The notes beneath the pieces are model-generated. The model saw only the letters and a list, made by a program, of their open reading frames with translations. It had not been told where the DNA came from and searched no databases. 64,000 nucleotides of DNA from Mixia osmundae IAM 14324 (lineage: Eukaryota; Basidiomycota; Mixiomycetes; Mixiales; Mixiaceae): positions 646,575 through 710,574 of the forward strand of contig NW_014575559.1 in the NCBI RefSeq assembly GCF_000708205.1, written 5' to 3'. The translations under genes were made by a program, and so were the position numbers. Positions 12,662-23,297 of this stretch are shown in pieces. The first letter of the stretch is position 1. Every line of letters starts with the position of its first letter.

Positions 12662-12855
12662 GGGTTCCAGGCACGTCCAGCCAGTCGGTGCAAGACGAGC
12701 CGGCAGAGCAGAAACACTTCGACATAATTAAATTTGTGTGATGATGAGCCAGCCCATTGGCCTTTCTCGGCCGTGCACGCTGCCAAATTAGGTCAAAGTA
12801 ACGCGTCAACTGTTTGACATGATGCAATCCACGCTTCTGCCGCGTCTGTGCGCCC

Positions 12856-14744
12856 ATGCAGCCAATACTTGCCAAAGCACGGGCTTGGTTAGCATTAGAC
12901 AGAGATGCAGCGACACGGTCAGAAGTGCAGCAGTACATCGACGGCAATGACACAAAGGCGCTCCACGCCATACTCGATCAACGTATCGCGTTTGGCACCG
13001 CAGGCTTGCGTGCGCGAATGCAAGCGGGCTTTGGACGTATGAACGATGTGACCGTCCTGCAAGCGACGCAAGGCGTTCTTGCCCATCTACTACAAGTCGT
13101 GCCTGATGTCCACACGCGCGGTGTCGTCATCGGTCATGATCATCGACATCATTCTCAGCGGTTCGCGGCACGTGCAGCGACAGTCTTCTTGCGGGCGGGC
13201 GTACCTGTCGTTCTCTTGAGAGGATTGGCGTGTACGCCGATGGTGCCCTTCGGAGTCAAGACTCTCGGCGCTGCAGCAGGCATCATGATCACCGCCAGCC
13301 ATAACCCAAAAGACGACAATGGCTACAAGCTCTACTGGTCAAACGCCGTTCAGATTGTCTCGCCTGTCGACAAACGTGTTGCCGCAGCAATAGAAGAGCA
13401 TCTAGACCTCGATGATGCAGCATGGGATTTGTCCGTTCTCTCACAATCGATAGATCGCACCGCAGAACTCAGACAGCAATACATAGAGCAAGTCGGTATG
13501 CTCTCGCGCTTCAGGGGCGAGAATGCACAGAGCATCCAAAAAGTAGTCTATACACCTATGCATGGTGTCGGTTTCGAATACGCCCAGGCAGCCTTTGTCG
13601 CCTTTGGATTTCCTAAAGAGAACCTCCTGTCGGTGCCAGAGCAACAGGCGCCCGATCCCGATTTTCCGACAGTTGCGTTTCCCAATCCCGAGGAACAGGG
13701 CGCATTACGACTAGCAACAGCTTTCGCAGATGCGCAAGGTGCCTCACTCGTACTCGCCAACGATCCAGATGCAGATCGATTCTGCGCCGCCGAAAAATCA
13801 GCTGGCCATTGGACGACCTTTACTGGCGATCAGATCGGGGCCATCTTCGCAATGTGGGCATTTGAGCAATACAAAGCATCCGGTCGACCCATCGAAAAGC
13901 TAGCAATGCTCGCCTCTACTGCTTCGTCAAAGCTTGTAGCAGCGATGGCCAAAGCAGAAGGCTTCTATTTTGACGAAACGCTCACCGGCTTCAAGTACCT
14001 CGGCAATCGAGCACTGGATCTCGATCAACAAGGTTACTCTTGCGAGTTTGCATACGAAGAGGCGATAGGCTACATGAACGGCTCGATCATTCGCGACAAA
14101 GATGGAATATCTGCATTGGCGATATTTGCCGAACTGTCTGCGTTTCTTTCGCGGAAGAACAGTACAGTCGCACAGTACTTGGAGCAGATCTATCAAAGGT
14201 GCGTACACGTGCCCTGGACACTGCTCAAGCTAAATCTCTTTGCCCAGGTATGGCCACTTTGTCACGAGCAACTCCTACTTTATCTGTCGCGACCCGAGCA
14301 AATTAGCAGCCATCTTCAGACGCATACGGTACAGCGAGACGGATAGCACGGAGCTCGCCTTCCCAAAAACGATCGGTGGCATTCCCATCGAGTCCATCCG
14401 AGACCTCACAGTGGGCTACGACTCCACTCGGCCGCCTGATTTTAAGCCCGTCCTGCCCGTCTCTTCGAACAGCCAGATGATCACCCTGGTCACACGGCCT
14501 GACGCGGGTGGGACTATCGGATCTGTCACGGCCACTCTGAGAGGCAGCGGGACCGAGCCAAAGGTGAGCTGAGAAGCTGCCTTTCTGCAATTGATCTAAA
14601 GCCCGTTCACAGATCAAATTCTACATCGAGGCGAGTGGCACGGAGCTCGCTGCCGTGCACGAGCGTCTCAGGATAGTCAGAGATGCTCTAGCGACAGATT
14701 GGCTGAGATGGCAGGAGAATGGTCTGGAGATGCCAGCGAGCTAG
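12856..14744 (+). CDS. PRM15: Phosphoribomutase / phosphoglucomutase-2-like
   Basis: Alpha-D-phosphohexomutase superfamily, PGM2/phosphopentomutase branch, interconverting ribose-1-P and ribose-5-P (and often glucose-phosphates). Three exons (12856-14198, 14248-14563, 14613-14744) give about 596 residues, normal for the family. Motifs in order: FGTAGLRARM near residue 47, the phosphoserine loop MITASHNPKDDNGYK near residue 150, the metal loop NDPDADRF near residue 304, the sugar loop EEAIGYM, and the C-terminal phosphate-binding RGSGTEPK, split from IKFYIEASG by the last intron. It is transcribed away from GT31 across a 194-bp shared promoter. Confidence 0.95.
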
Positions 14745-14860
14745 ATGCAATTGCGGTTCCTTGCCATGATTATGATTGAGTTTGAGCTTTTTCGCGTCGA
14801 CTCGAGGCGCAGAGAGAGAGAGAGGCCAAGCTCAAGCGCCCAAGCCAGCTTTTGTCAACG

Positions 14861-15200
14861 ATGGTCAAAGCTTCGCAGCCCGAGCTGAAGAAGGTCAGCG
14901 AAACGGATGAAGTGCTGGCTGTGCGCTGATGCTCGGCGGTAGTACATGGACAAGCGCATCTTTGTCAACTTACAAGGCAACCGTAAAATCTCTGGCGTGC
15001 TCAGAGGCTTCGACATCTTCCTCAACCTAGTGCTAGACGAGGCAAAGGATGAGACACCGGGCAGTGCACCCCTCAGTGGCTCAAGCGATGGCGTCGTCAG
15101 TCTGTCCTGAAGAGCTCGTGGATTTATGCTGAAGAGAGACCTGCAGGTCATTCGAGGTAATTCTGTGTCGTCTATCGAGACGCTGGATAGGATAAGGTAG
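14861..15200 (+). CDS. SMX2: Small nuclear ribonucleoprotein G (SmG)
   Basis: Ring subunit of the spliceosomal Sm core. Three exons (14861-14893, 14943-15095, 15147-15200) encode 79 residues, close to the usual 76. Sm1 motif: KRIFVNLQGNRKISGVLRGF with FLNLVLDE. Sm2 motif: VVIRGNSVSSIETLDRIR, whose VIRG core starts right after the second intron. The ATG at 14861 gives MVKASQPELKK, matching the family start. It is convergent with the dihydroorotase gene, only 60 bp away. Confidence 0.96.
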
Positions 15201-15260
15201 TGATGTCGGTCAACCAATGCAATGCAATGTACAACTCTGACAGACAGCCTCCAGCTGCGT

Positions 15261-16577
15261 CTAGGATGATGCGATTGCAAAGTTGAGCGTCTTGCTGGCA
15301 AAGTAGGGAATCACTCTGATCTGCCCAAGCGCTTCTGACTGTCCATCATACGAGACGGGGACTCTTCCTTGACCCGATGTGGATACGCCAGAGCTAGCGT
15401 TGACTCGCCGCAAGCGTACCGAGTGAGCAGATTGAGACGCCGGACGAGCATAGAACGATCGTCCGAATCCGCCTGCAAAGTCTGGCAAGCGCTCCAGGGG
15501 TATGCGCGGCTCGACGGTCTCGAACAGATGCGCAAGCAACGGCAGGAGGATCGGCGATGTATACACACCCGCAGCACAAGCATTCGGCGCGACCTGAGCA
15601 TCTTGAGATAGTAACGGCAGCTTCGAGAGCGATGGATGAGGCGCCGAATCTGAGCCTAGGAAGAATTTGCGATTCCCTGCGGGACCATCAGCGCTATGCT
15701 GAGCAGCTCGGAGTAGACACACCGCTAGCGATGACTTCGCGCAGGGCTCTGCGATCTTCGTAGGTCTTTGCAACAGGCTTGCAAAAGTGCAAGTTGTTGC
15801 CCGCCCAGTCGTCTACGACGAGCGCGAGATGATGGGCAGTAATAGTGCAAGCTACCGTCGGACCCAGTCGGTTGACCTGGATGGGTGTCAATGAGCGGAC
15901 AGCGTGAGATAGATGGCTCACGATGTCGACAGAGGCCTTTGTCGTCGCGTGCTCGAGGACGATCCTGAGGTTTGGAAAGCGAGCGTGCAGCTCCTCGAGA
16001 TGTCGATGAAAAGCTGGCTCGGCATTTAATACTGTTATGCCCTGCTCCGACGGTCATGACGTGACTGTAAGTAAGTGGCAGCTCCCCTACAGAAGCTTCA
16101 CTGCTCGGCACTTCGCCGTGCAGGTTGAGGACCATATCACATTCTTGCATGGCTTCAAAGACGTCATAATACTTCTCATAGCTTTCAACACCTCCCTCTG
16201 AGCCCGTCGTGACACCTCGGGGATAGCTCTTGACGCCACTGATGCCCGCTTTGTGTGCTTTTCTGATTTCGTCGGGTGTCAGAGCAGGCGCGAGGAAGAG
16301 AGTCATCATAAAGTCGATCTCGGGCGCGAGTGCCTGGAGCTCTGCTCGGTATCGTATCGCTTGTTCTGTTGTAGTGATGGGCGGACTGAGATTGGGCTGA
16401 GGAAGTGCATCAGCCGAGAGGACAGGGCTAGCAGAGGGAAAGTCAAAAGACCATGACATAGGCGAGCTGCATTCCGCCCAAACTGACGTGGGGCGTGACG
16501 AGCTTCATCATGTCTCCCTGTCTGAGATGGCAGTGGAAGTCTGCCGGCGCAGGGATGTCCACTTCATCTTGCGCCAT
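15261..16577 (-). CDS. URA4: Dihydroorotase (pyrimidine synthesis)
   Basis: Converts carbamoyl-aspartate to dihydroorotate, step three of UMP synthesis. Four exons (16577-16452, 16396-16102, 16031-15723, 15676-15261) give about 381 residues. The first exon carries DFHCHLRQGDMM with the zinc-binding HxH. PPITTTEQA, GVKSYPRGVTT (the carbamylated lysine region), MVLNLHGEVP, LNAEPAF, TITAHHL and FFLGSDSAPHP, with the catalytic Asp, follow in order. The second intron is placed at 16032-16101 (70 nt, donor GTGAAG) because it joins GEVPS to ILNAEP. A shorter 34-nt alternative would keep about 12 extra residues but is too short to be convincing. The ORM gene starts 185 bp upstream, divergently. Confidence 0.94.
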
Positions 16578-16762
16578 CGCTTCACCTTCACACGTCTTGT
16601 CGCCAAATCTTGCGCGTCACGGCAACCTGACTGACTGATCGACTCACCAGCGTGACTTGCGCCGTCACGAGCCGTCAATCCAAGTCCCATCGTCGCAGGC
16701 GATCAGTACCGGCCCATCTGCCCAGACCGAGCGCAAGCTAGACGGCCAAAGATCTCAAATTG

Positions 16763-17797
16763 ATGCCAACAACTCGTGGCGAGGCAAGCAGGAGATCCGT
16801 GGGCCTTAACGCCAAGAACGGCAACTCTGCCAGCATGACGGGCACGCTGAGTAGCACCTCGCTCCAGCAGCATGACGAACTCCTCTCCTCGGGCATCTCT
16901 GGTCCGCCTCCCTCTGCATCTGCAGGTACCGCCAAGATCTCGGCGACCCAACTCACCAACCAGATGTCTGAGCGGAGGGAAGCAAGAGCGAGATCTTCTT
17001 CTATCGTCAGCGTGAGAGAGATTGAGGATTCCTACGACGATACGGCCGATCAGGGCGCGCTCGAACAGTTCAACACCTCCTGGGTAGACGCCAAAGGTGA
17101 CATTGACTCAAGACTTGAGCGCTGTCTTGCGATACTGAACAGCATGATGGGTCGAACAGGCGCATGGCTCATCCACATCATCCTCATCGCCGTCGGCAAG
17201 GTGCTCGTAGACATTGTGCCCGGTATCGCGCAAGATCTCAGCTGGACAGTCGTCTTACAGGGCTACCTCCTCGTCAGCCTGCACCGCGAAATGCAAATGG
17301 TCCTTTGCTGACAGACGAGGATTCGCAGATCACCTTTATGATGTTCCACTGGGTGACCGGCACACCCTTTGAGGCCAACAACTCTGGCGTAGCGGACGCG
17401 CTGACACTGTGGGAGCAAATTGACGACGGCGCGCAATATACGCCAGCAAAGAAGTGGCTCACTTCGTTGCCCATCATGCTGTCAGTTGGACAGCTCTATT
17501 TCGACTGCTCTGTCATAGCTGAGTAAGCGTCATCGTGACAGGTTCCTCGTCTCGACGCATTACACACGCTACGATCGCAACCCTGCCCTGTTCACGCTCA
17601 ACATCGTCTCCGTCCTGTTGCTGGGCTTGGCACCGAAGCTGCCCCAGCTGCATCGACTACGATTCAAGTTCTTCGAAGGACTCAGGAGTGTACCCCAGAG
17701 CGGTATGCCCAGCGGCGTCAACACGCCAACAGAGGACGTCATGGTGCTGGGCAGCAACGGCGCTTACAGACGCGTACCTCGAGCTAAGCTTGCTTGA
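16763..17797 (+). CDS. ORM1: Orm family regulator of serine palmitoyltransferase
   Basis: ER membrane protein that restrains serine palmitoyltransferase and so sphingolipid synthesis. Three exons (16763-17272, 17329-17480, 17542-17797), about 305 residues. The conserved core carries GAWLIHIILIAVGKVLVDIV, MMFHWVTGTPFEANNSG, LTLWEQIDDGAQYTPAKKW and FLVSTHYTRYD. The serine-rich head (around residue 75, SSSIVSVREIEDS) resembles the phosphorylated head of yeast Orms that relieves inhibition. The head is about 130 residues, and a further tail of about 45 follows the last membrane segment, so this protein is longer than most family members. Start: first ATG of the open frame. Confidence 0.95.
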
Positions 17798-17960
17798 CCC
17801 TAGACGCACGAGACTGTGACGAGTCATGACGTCCGATCTTTTACAATCCGTTGTGTATCTAGCCCCATGTATCGCGAGCGCACGCTCTTCTGTACCGCTA
17901 AAACGCAATTACACGTCTGATCATGTTGCAAACATATCGGGATCCTACAGAGTATGCGAT

Positions 17961-19717
17961 CTAGTCGTCCTTCCAATCATCTTGGAAGTTCCCCCAATCC
18001 GAGTCATCGACTTTATTTGCCTTGGCTGCAGGCGCACGCTTGCCTCGAAGATCCGGCGTAGCTTGCTCGCTGCTCCCACTATCGCTGTACCCACGGGCCA
18101 TATCCTGACCAACCACTGAATTGACAGCTTGATAGCCGTTGCGACCGGACTGTGCATAGATGTCTTTGGTCGAGTAGCCCAGCTCGCCCGCTTGACCATT
18201 AGGCGCAGTATGCTGATCGAAAAAGTCTAGACCGGCCTCCTGCTGTCCCGGCGAGGCAGCCCCACCCTGTTGTGCGTTCCGTTTCGCGAGCTTGTCGACA
18301 TACGACGCTCCCTGCGTGTCGGGCTCAGACAGGTCTCGAGTAGTCAGCATAGCACCCACCAGGTCGCCAACATCAACGCCGATCTCTCGTTTTGCTATCG
18401 TAGCGCCTGCACGCATACCTCCCGCAAGCGTCTCTCCGCCCCTTCTACCCGCTTCTCCGAGCACAGTCGTCGCTTTGCTCGCATACCCGTGCAATTGCGC
18501 TTGGAACTCTGGGTCGGCCACGCGCTGCATGCCTGGTTCTATGACGGTCCTATCCACGCCATTGATCATTGAGCATGTACTGGCGTGAACAGAGACCGGA
18601 CGCACTCGTTCACTGTCTTGGCGGCTTGACCGAGCGCAGAGGAGAAGAAGCCCCAGCCTCGGCTGAGCGCGGATACTGGATCTTGCGTAAAATCGTCGAT
18701 ACTCGGGAGCGCCTTGCTGGACGTCGCGTTGGCACCTCCTGGAGAGACGCCGCCACTGCCAAAGCCAGCATAGCGGCCGCCCTGTGAGGGGGGAAGATCT
18801 TCAGGTCGAGAAGAATTGGCTGCACCGAGTGTGGCAAAGTAGGACTCATTTTTCGCCTTTGCAGAGTAAGGGTTCGCGATTCCTCCCGCAGCTCCTGCAC
18901 TGATCGATCCTGGCGTCGAGACTGCAGATTCGCTCGGTGAGACGCCAAAGCTTCGTGGACTATTGCGCCCTGACGACCCCAAGGCGCTGCTAGCGCCCAA
19001 CGTTCTGCTCTTGCGCACAGCCGAGCTGGCTTGCAAGCTCGGCACGACGGCAGGCGTCATAGAGGGATCCCACTCTTTGCCATCGCATTCTGCTTGTAAC
19101 TGCACCTCACCGCTAAGGACGCGCGCGACGCGATGAGGCAATCTTGCAGACTGACCTTGTCGCGATACTGCAGCGCCACGTGACTGTTGTAGAGATCGAA
19201 GATGGACATGCCAGGCTGGTACTCGGGCGAGGCTTCGAAGAATTGGCGTGCTTTCGCATTGCCGCCTATCGTCATCTTTCGTACTTGCGCCTCGCTCCAC
19301 TTGTCCTGTGTGGGATTGGGTCAGCTTCCCTGTGCGCAAGCTGTGACCATGCATGCGCTTGCCATTGTAAGCGAGCGGACGAAGCTGATGTGTACGCCGA
19401 GACTGCGATGCACGCCAGAACAGTTGAGGCAGATGTATGTACCGTGGCTAGGTGTGATTGAGGATGAGCGCCGAGCATACAAGACCATGCCTTTCTCACC
19501 TGACGCTGGCCCATTGTGGCATGGGCGCTTTGCAATCGCAACAGAGCTGCAGCAAACATTCCATGAGCCTGTCAAACGCGCAATGGCCTGCCGGTGCTTG
19601 CCTTGTTGCCATCTTGCTGCACAGTAGCAGCATCACGTCAGCGGGCGCATCTTCAGCTCGAAGTAGGCTTGCCTTCATAAGATCGAGCAGCAAGCCCTTT
19701 GCATCATACTCTGCCAT
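17961..19717 (-). CDS. GCS1: ArfGAP (Gcs1/ArfGAP1 type)
   Basis: GTPase activator for Arf in Golgi and endosome traffic. Seven exons (19717-19673, 19616-19602, 19546-19500, 19447-19363, 19305-19156, 19099-18597, 18549-17961) join in phase into about 477 residues. The zinc finger reads LCCDCKAPMPQWASV...GTYICLNCSGVHRSLGVH, with the C-x2-C and C-x2-C pairs and the catalytic arginine after VH. Three of six introns begin with GC: 19672-19617 (AAG|GCAAGC), 19601-19547 (AAG|GCAAGC) and 19362-19306 (ATG|GCAAGC). The first two flank a 15-nt exon coding QDGNK. The C-terminal half is Ser/Gly-rich with tryptophan motifs (DDSDWGNFQDDW at the end), like ArfGAP1. Confidence 0.93.
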
Positions 19718-20125
19718 GATGTCGTCCGCGACAGGCGTCAGGCGCGGTGGTGGCCAGGCTCAGGCTTGGGACGCGACCTGGTCCTGGTCCTTGCTCATGA
19801 GACGCTCAAGCACTCACGTGAACAGGCGTGATTCATCAGGATCTCAAGCAGGTCCAGGATCCAGCCGTGGTGTACATCGCTGCTTCAGTGCCAAGGCATG
19901 AAGCGGCGGCATTGCTTGACGGTCAATCGAGCAAAGAACGATGTTGTACGGAGCGCAGCAGTCATCAGCATGCAGATGAGGCCACATCCTCGTCATTGAG
20001 GGACCTGATATTCCGGGCATGACAGGAAACAGTGCATCTGGTAAGTACGAGCTGATCTTCAATCGCCGGCAACGTAAGGATCTAAGACAGTCGACGGCAG
20101 AAGTGCAGCGCTGGTCCCCTCTATG
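19718..20125. other. Intergenic between COX7A-like and ArfGAP genes
   Basis: It holds the ArfGAP promoter and the 3' flank of the COX7A-like gene. A plus-strand GTAAGT donor with acceptor CTAAGACAG (about 20042-20089) looks like an intron, but no coding frame around it is convincing. Confidence 0.5.
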
Positions 20126-20502
20126 CTAGTCTTTCTGCCCCTGCAGTGAACGCCTCGATATCAGTCGTGGGCTGCATGAACGCTTCCGTACTTGCCTTTG
20201 CCATCTTCACTGTGCCATAGCTGACGCCGGCAAGGCCGACGGCGAAAAGCGACATGAAAGCAGCTGCACGCAACGATCAGCGCCATATTGGCAATGCCAT
20301 CGACGGGGGATTGCAGAAGCGGGGTCGACGTACTCATGTACAGCCTTGCACGAGGCAGCTTCTGATAGACCATCCTCGAGTCTGCTTGCAGCGCCCTTTG
20401 GCGCTCAACGACGCTGTTCGATCCTGCTCGCTCGGGCAAGCATCAGCGCCGACACTGGCACTGACGTATGGACAGCGACGCACGATTGACTAGACCGTCC
20501 AT
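20126..20502 (-). CDS. Cytochrome c oxidase subunit VIIa-like, 69 residues
   Basis: Predicted small inner-membrane subunit of respiratory complex IV. Four tiny exons (20502-20466, 20423-20334, 20263-20196, 20140-20126) join in phase into 69 residues. The matrix part has VVERQRALQAD and MVYQKLPRARLYM, followed by one membrane span (MSLFAVGLAGVSYGTVKM) and a lysine-rich end (AKGQKD). The first intron is 42 nt. The last intron (20195-20141) has a GC donor, AAG|GCAAGT, and the final exon is 15 nt. Without that splice the protein would run into a longer unrelated tail. The family call rests on size, single span and the Q-x-L-P-R arrangement, and is moderate. Confidence 0.72.
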
Positions 20503-20964
20503 CTCTGATCCGGGCGAATGCTGGCCGTCCTTCTTCTGACACGGATCGGCGTGACAACACAATCAAGCTAATTCTCCCCAGCACACGGGACGGTCGCGTC
20601 GCGCTGTGGCCTCGCGTCGTCTCAGGATTGAGGGCGTTCGCCGAATTCGACAGTCTTTAGCGATTTCTCTTACGCAATAGATCGCGCTGGTCGCTGCTCA
20701 GAGAGCCTGCAGGCAGGACAAAGACAGCTGGCTGTCTCTGCATAGTATATTTGGCAGCACAACACTGTACGCTCACTTGTGCCTTTCATCGGACAAGCAA
20801 CGCTTGACATCAAGCGTCTTTCTGCAGAAAGTCGCAACTTCTAGACGGCAGCACACGCTCTTTCAGCAACACACTGACACTGGACTTGTCAATCCTTGCC
20901 GGACCTTCATCGCCGTCAGGCCACGTTCGCTTCCCACCACAACACTTTCTGCCTTTCAACTCTG
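20503..20964. promoter_or_regulatory. Divergent promoter region, COX7A-like and DUF1996 genes
   Basis: This 462-bp gap separates two divergently transcribed genes. A TATA-like GTATATT lies near 20747, in position to serve the plus-strand DUF1996 gene. No other motif stands out. Confidence 0.45.
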
Positions 20965-22718
20965 ATGACACCGAACATGCGCGCCTATGCAGCTGGTCTG
21001 CTCTGCTTGCTCTTTTCTACTCAGCTTGTCTCTGCATTCATCCGCGAGGGCTGCTCGATCGTTGCTCGAGAGAGGGTACGCTCGTTGTGACGCTTTGAAG
21101 TCGCGCGCTCATTGTCAAGCACAGATCGATCCCATTGTCGATCCAGGCAATATAGCGTGAGCGGATGCACTCAGTGTCGGTACGCTCTTCTGATGGCCAT
21201 GCAGTGGTCATGTTCATACAATCATGGGCTCGAGCGCAATTGGTCCCGACGCGACTTATGCCAGCCTGAGAGCGGGCGGCTGCTCAAGCTGTCAGGCACT
21301 CGATGACAAATCTGCCTATTGGGTTCCTACGCTCTACATGGCACTCAAGAACGGCAGCTTCATCTCTGCCCTTCCTCAAGGTGGCGTGCGAGTCTACTGG
21401 ATGAAGCGTGGCATGGGCAAGGAGAAAGTACACGCTTTCCCAGAAGGCTTCCGCATGGTCGCCGGCACATCTACCCTGCGCACTTACAACGCTAGCGCAC
21501 TCGAGCAGAGAGCGATACAGTGGGGCTGTGTCGGCGGCAAAAAGGATACCTTCACACCTGGCTTTCCGACGAATGCACACTGCCCACTCTCGTTGCGTCT
21601 CATGCTCAGCTTCCCATCCTGCTGGGATGGCAAGAATCTCGATTCGGCCGATCACAAGAGTCATATGGCCTATCCTGCCAATATTGGCACGGGCAAGTGC
21701 CCAGCTAGCCATCCCGTCCGTACGGCTGCCATCATGTACGAGATCAATTGGAATCAGCAAGCCTTTGAGAACTATCGCTCTCTCGCGCTCAAGCCGAGCC
21801 AACCCTGGGTACTTGCAAATGGCGATGGCACAGGCTATGGCATGCACGGAGGTTAATCGCCCTTAATCATACGCGAGCGATGCATTGCTGACGATTGCTG
21901 AAATAGATTTCCTCAATGGATGGGATGTGCCTGCTTTGCAGAAGATTATCGATGTCTGTGGCGCGAGCATCTCCAGCGGTGAGATCAGCGAGTGCAAGGT
22001 CGCCCGTCAGCAGCCTGCCGCCAATGTCTGGAACCCTGCTCATGGCTGCCACAAGACACCACTTTACAACGAAACCACATCTGGCATGCTAGCCAAACTC
22101 CCGGGCTGTAACCCGGTCACCTATGGCCCTATTTCTGCAGGAAACAAAACCTGCTCGGCGACTGTTCCAGCCACGTTCAAGACGCCCGTTGGCTACTATG
22201 GCCTCGTTCCGCCGCCAGGCAGTCCAGGTCTCACCACTAATCCTGCCATCCTCACCAACGCCTCGGGCTACAACTACGTCGGCGCATTCAGTCCTATCTG
22301 GAGCGGTCGTACCTCGATCCAGCGTGATATCACGAGCAGTATCGCAGGCGGCAGGGCCAAGATCACGACAGCGAAATGCATGTCTGCTTGCGCCAAGCTA
22401 GGGTACAAATATTGCGGCATGACCGGCAACACCTGCTGGGGCAACAAGCAGGCCTATCCGACCAGCAAGAAGATCTCTTACGACGCTTGTAGCGTTCCTT
22501 GCCTAGGTAGCGCAAGTGAGATGTGCGGCAGCGTCAAGTGCTATCAGATGTACGCGGCTACAGGCGCACTCGCTTCTACTAACACGACCTCTTCGTCTAC
22601 TACTACCGCCACGCATTCCAGCAGCTCGGTTGCAGCAAGCTCGATGAAGGCATCTCAGCTCATGAAGAAGCACCTCAAGTCCCAGAGATCACGCAAGCAT
22701 CGCAGAGCGACAGCATGA
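20965..22718 (+). CDS. Secreted DUF1996 plus WSC-domain protein
   Basis: Four exons (20965-21075, 21125-21156, 21205-21851, 21907-22718), about 533 residues. A signal peptide (MRAYAAGLLCLLFSTQLVSA, second ATG at 20977) is followed by the DUF1996 domain: RIDPIVDPGNI, GHVHTIMGSS, YWVPTLY, SCWDGKNLDS, SHMAYP and HGDFLNGWD. A WSC-like cysteine domain follows (GRAKITTAKCMSAC, YCGMTGNTCWGN, CLGSASEMCGS), then a Ser/Thr-rich stalk and a very basic tail (KHLKSQRSRKHRRATA). Fungal DUF1996-WSC proteins are extracellular and presumed to act on, or bind, wall polysaccharide; no activity can be assigned. Both ATG choices keep the signal peptide. Confidence 0.9.
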
Positions 22719-23297
22719 TAACGACCTTGTTGGCATATACTATCCCATCACGACTTCCTGCACTGCGAGCTGGTCTCTGCTCGCTCGTTGTTGTAGCACG
22801 AATTACACGCTCATAACCATTATGATGTATTGGCGCCGGTGAGGTCCTTGCCTCAACAATGTCGTCCTAGGTAAATGCTCGCCGATTCTACTGACAAAGC
22901 GAGTAAACGCATTCGTTGTGGTATATTTAGCGATCAACGTGCGAGGTGTGAAGGCGACCCGATCAGAGGACACCTTTGATGACGGTGCCATGAAAGGTCA
23001 GCTTCTGCTGAGGCGACGCGCGACTTGTCCGTTGCTGCAGATTGTACCACTGATGTGCGTTGCGGGAAAAGACAGTGCGAGATGCTGAGCACCTCTGTCG
23101 TTCTGCGTGGAAGTAAGCCATGATCACACAATAGACCCCTGGCTTGCCTGCAATGCAAGTCTGGGCTTCCGCGACGCGCAGAGTCTGCGTGCAGCCAGTG
23201 CGCGTCCGAGCGCGGGGCGGGCGGGCCTAGGTCTGGCTGTCATTTGAATCGCCCGAATCACGCTGCAGGTCGTGTTCCACATAGCGTGAGCGGGCAC
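22719..23297. other. Intergenic between convergent genes, nothing recognised
   Basis: It contains the 3' flanks of the DUF1996 and GT90 genes and a GC-rich patch near 23180-23235. No open frame with family resemblance or splice structure was seen. Confidence 0.5.

Noticed and set aside
16068-16101. Longer second exon of dihydroorotase with a 34-nt intron
   Set aside because: The alternative donor inside 16032-16101 would leave an intron shorter than any other here; the 70-nt intron restores the conserved join equally well.
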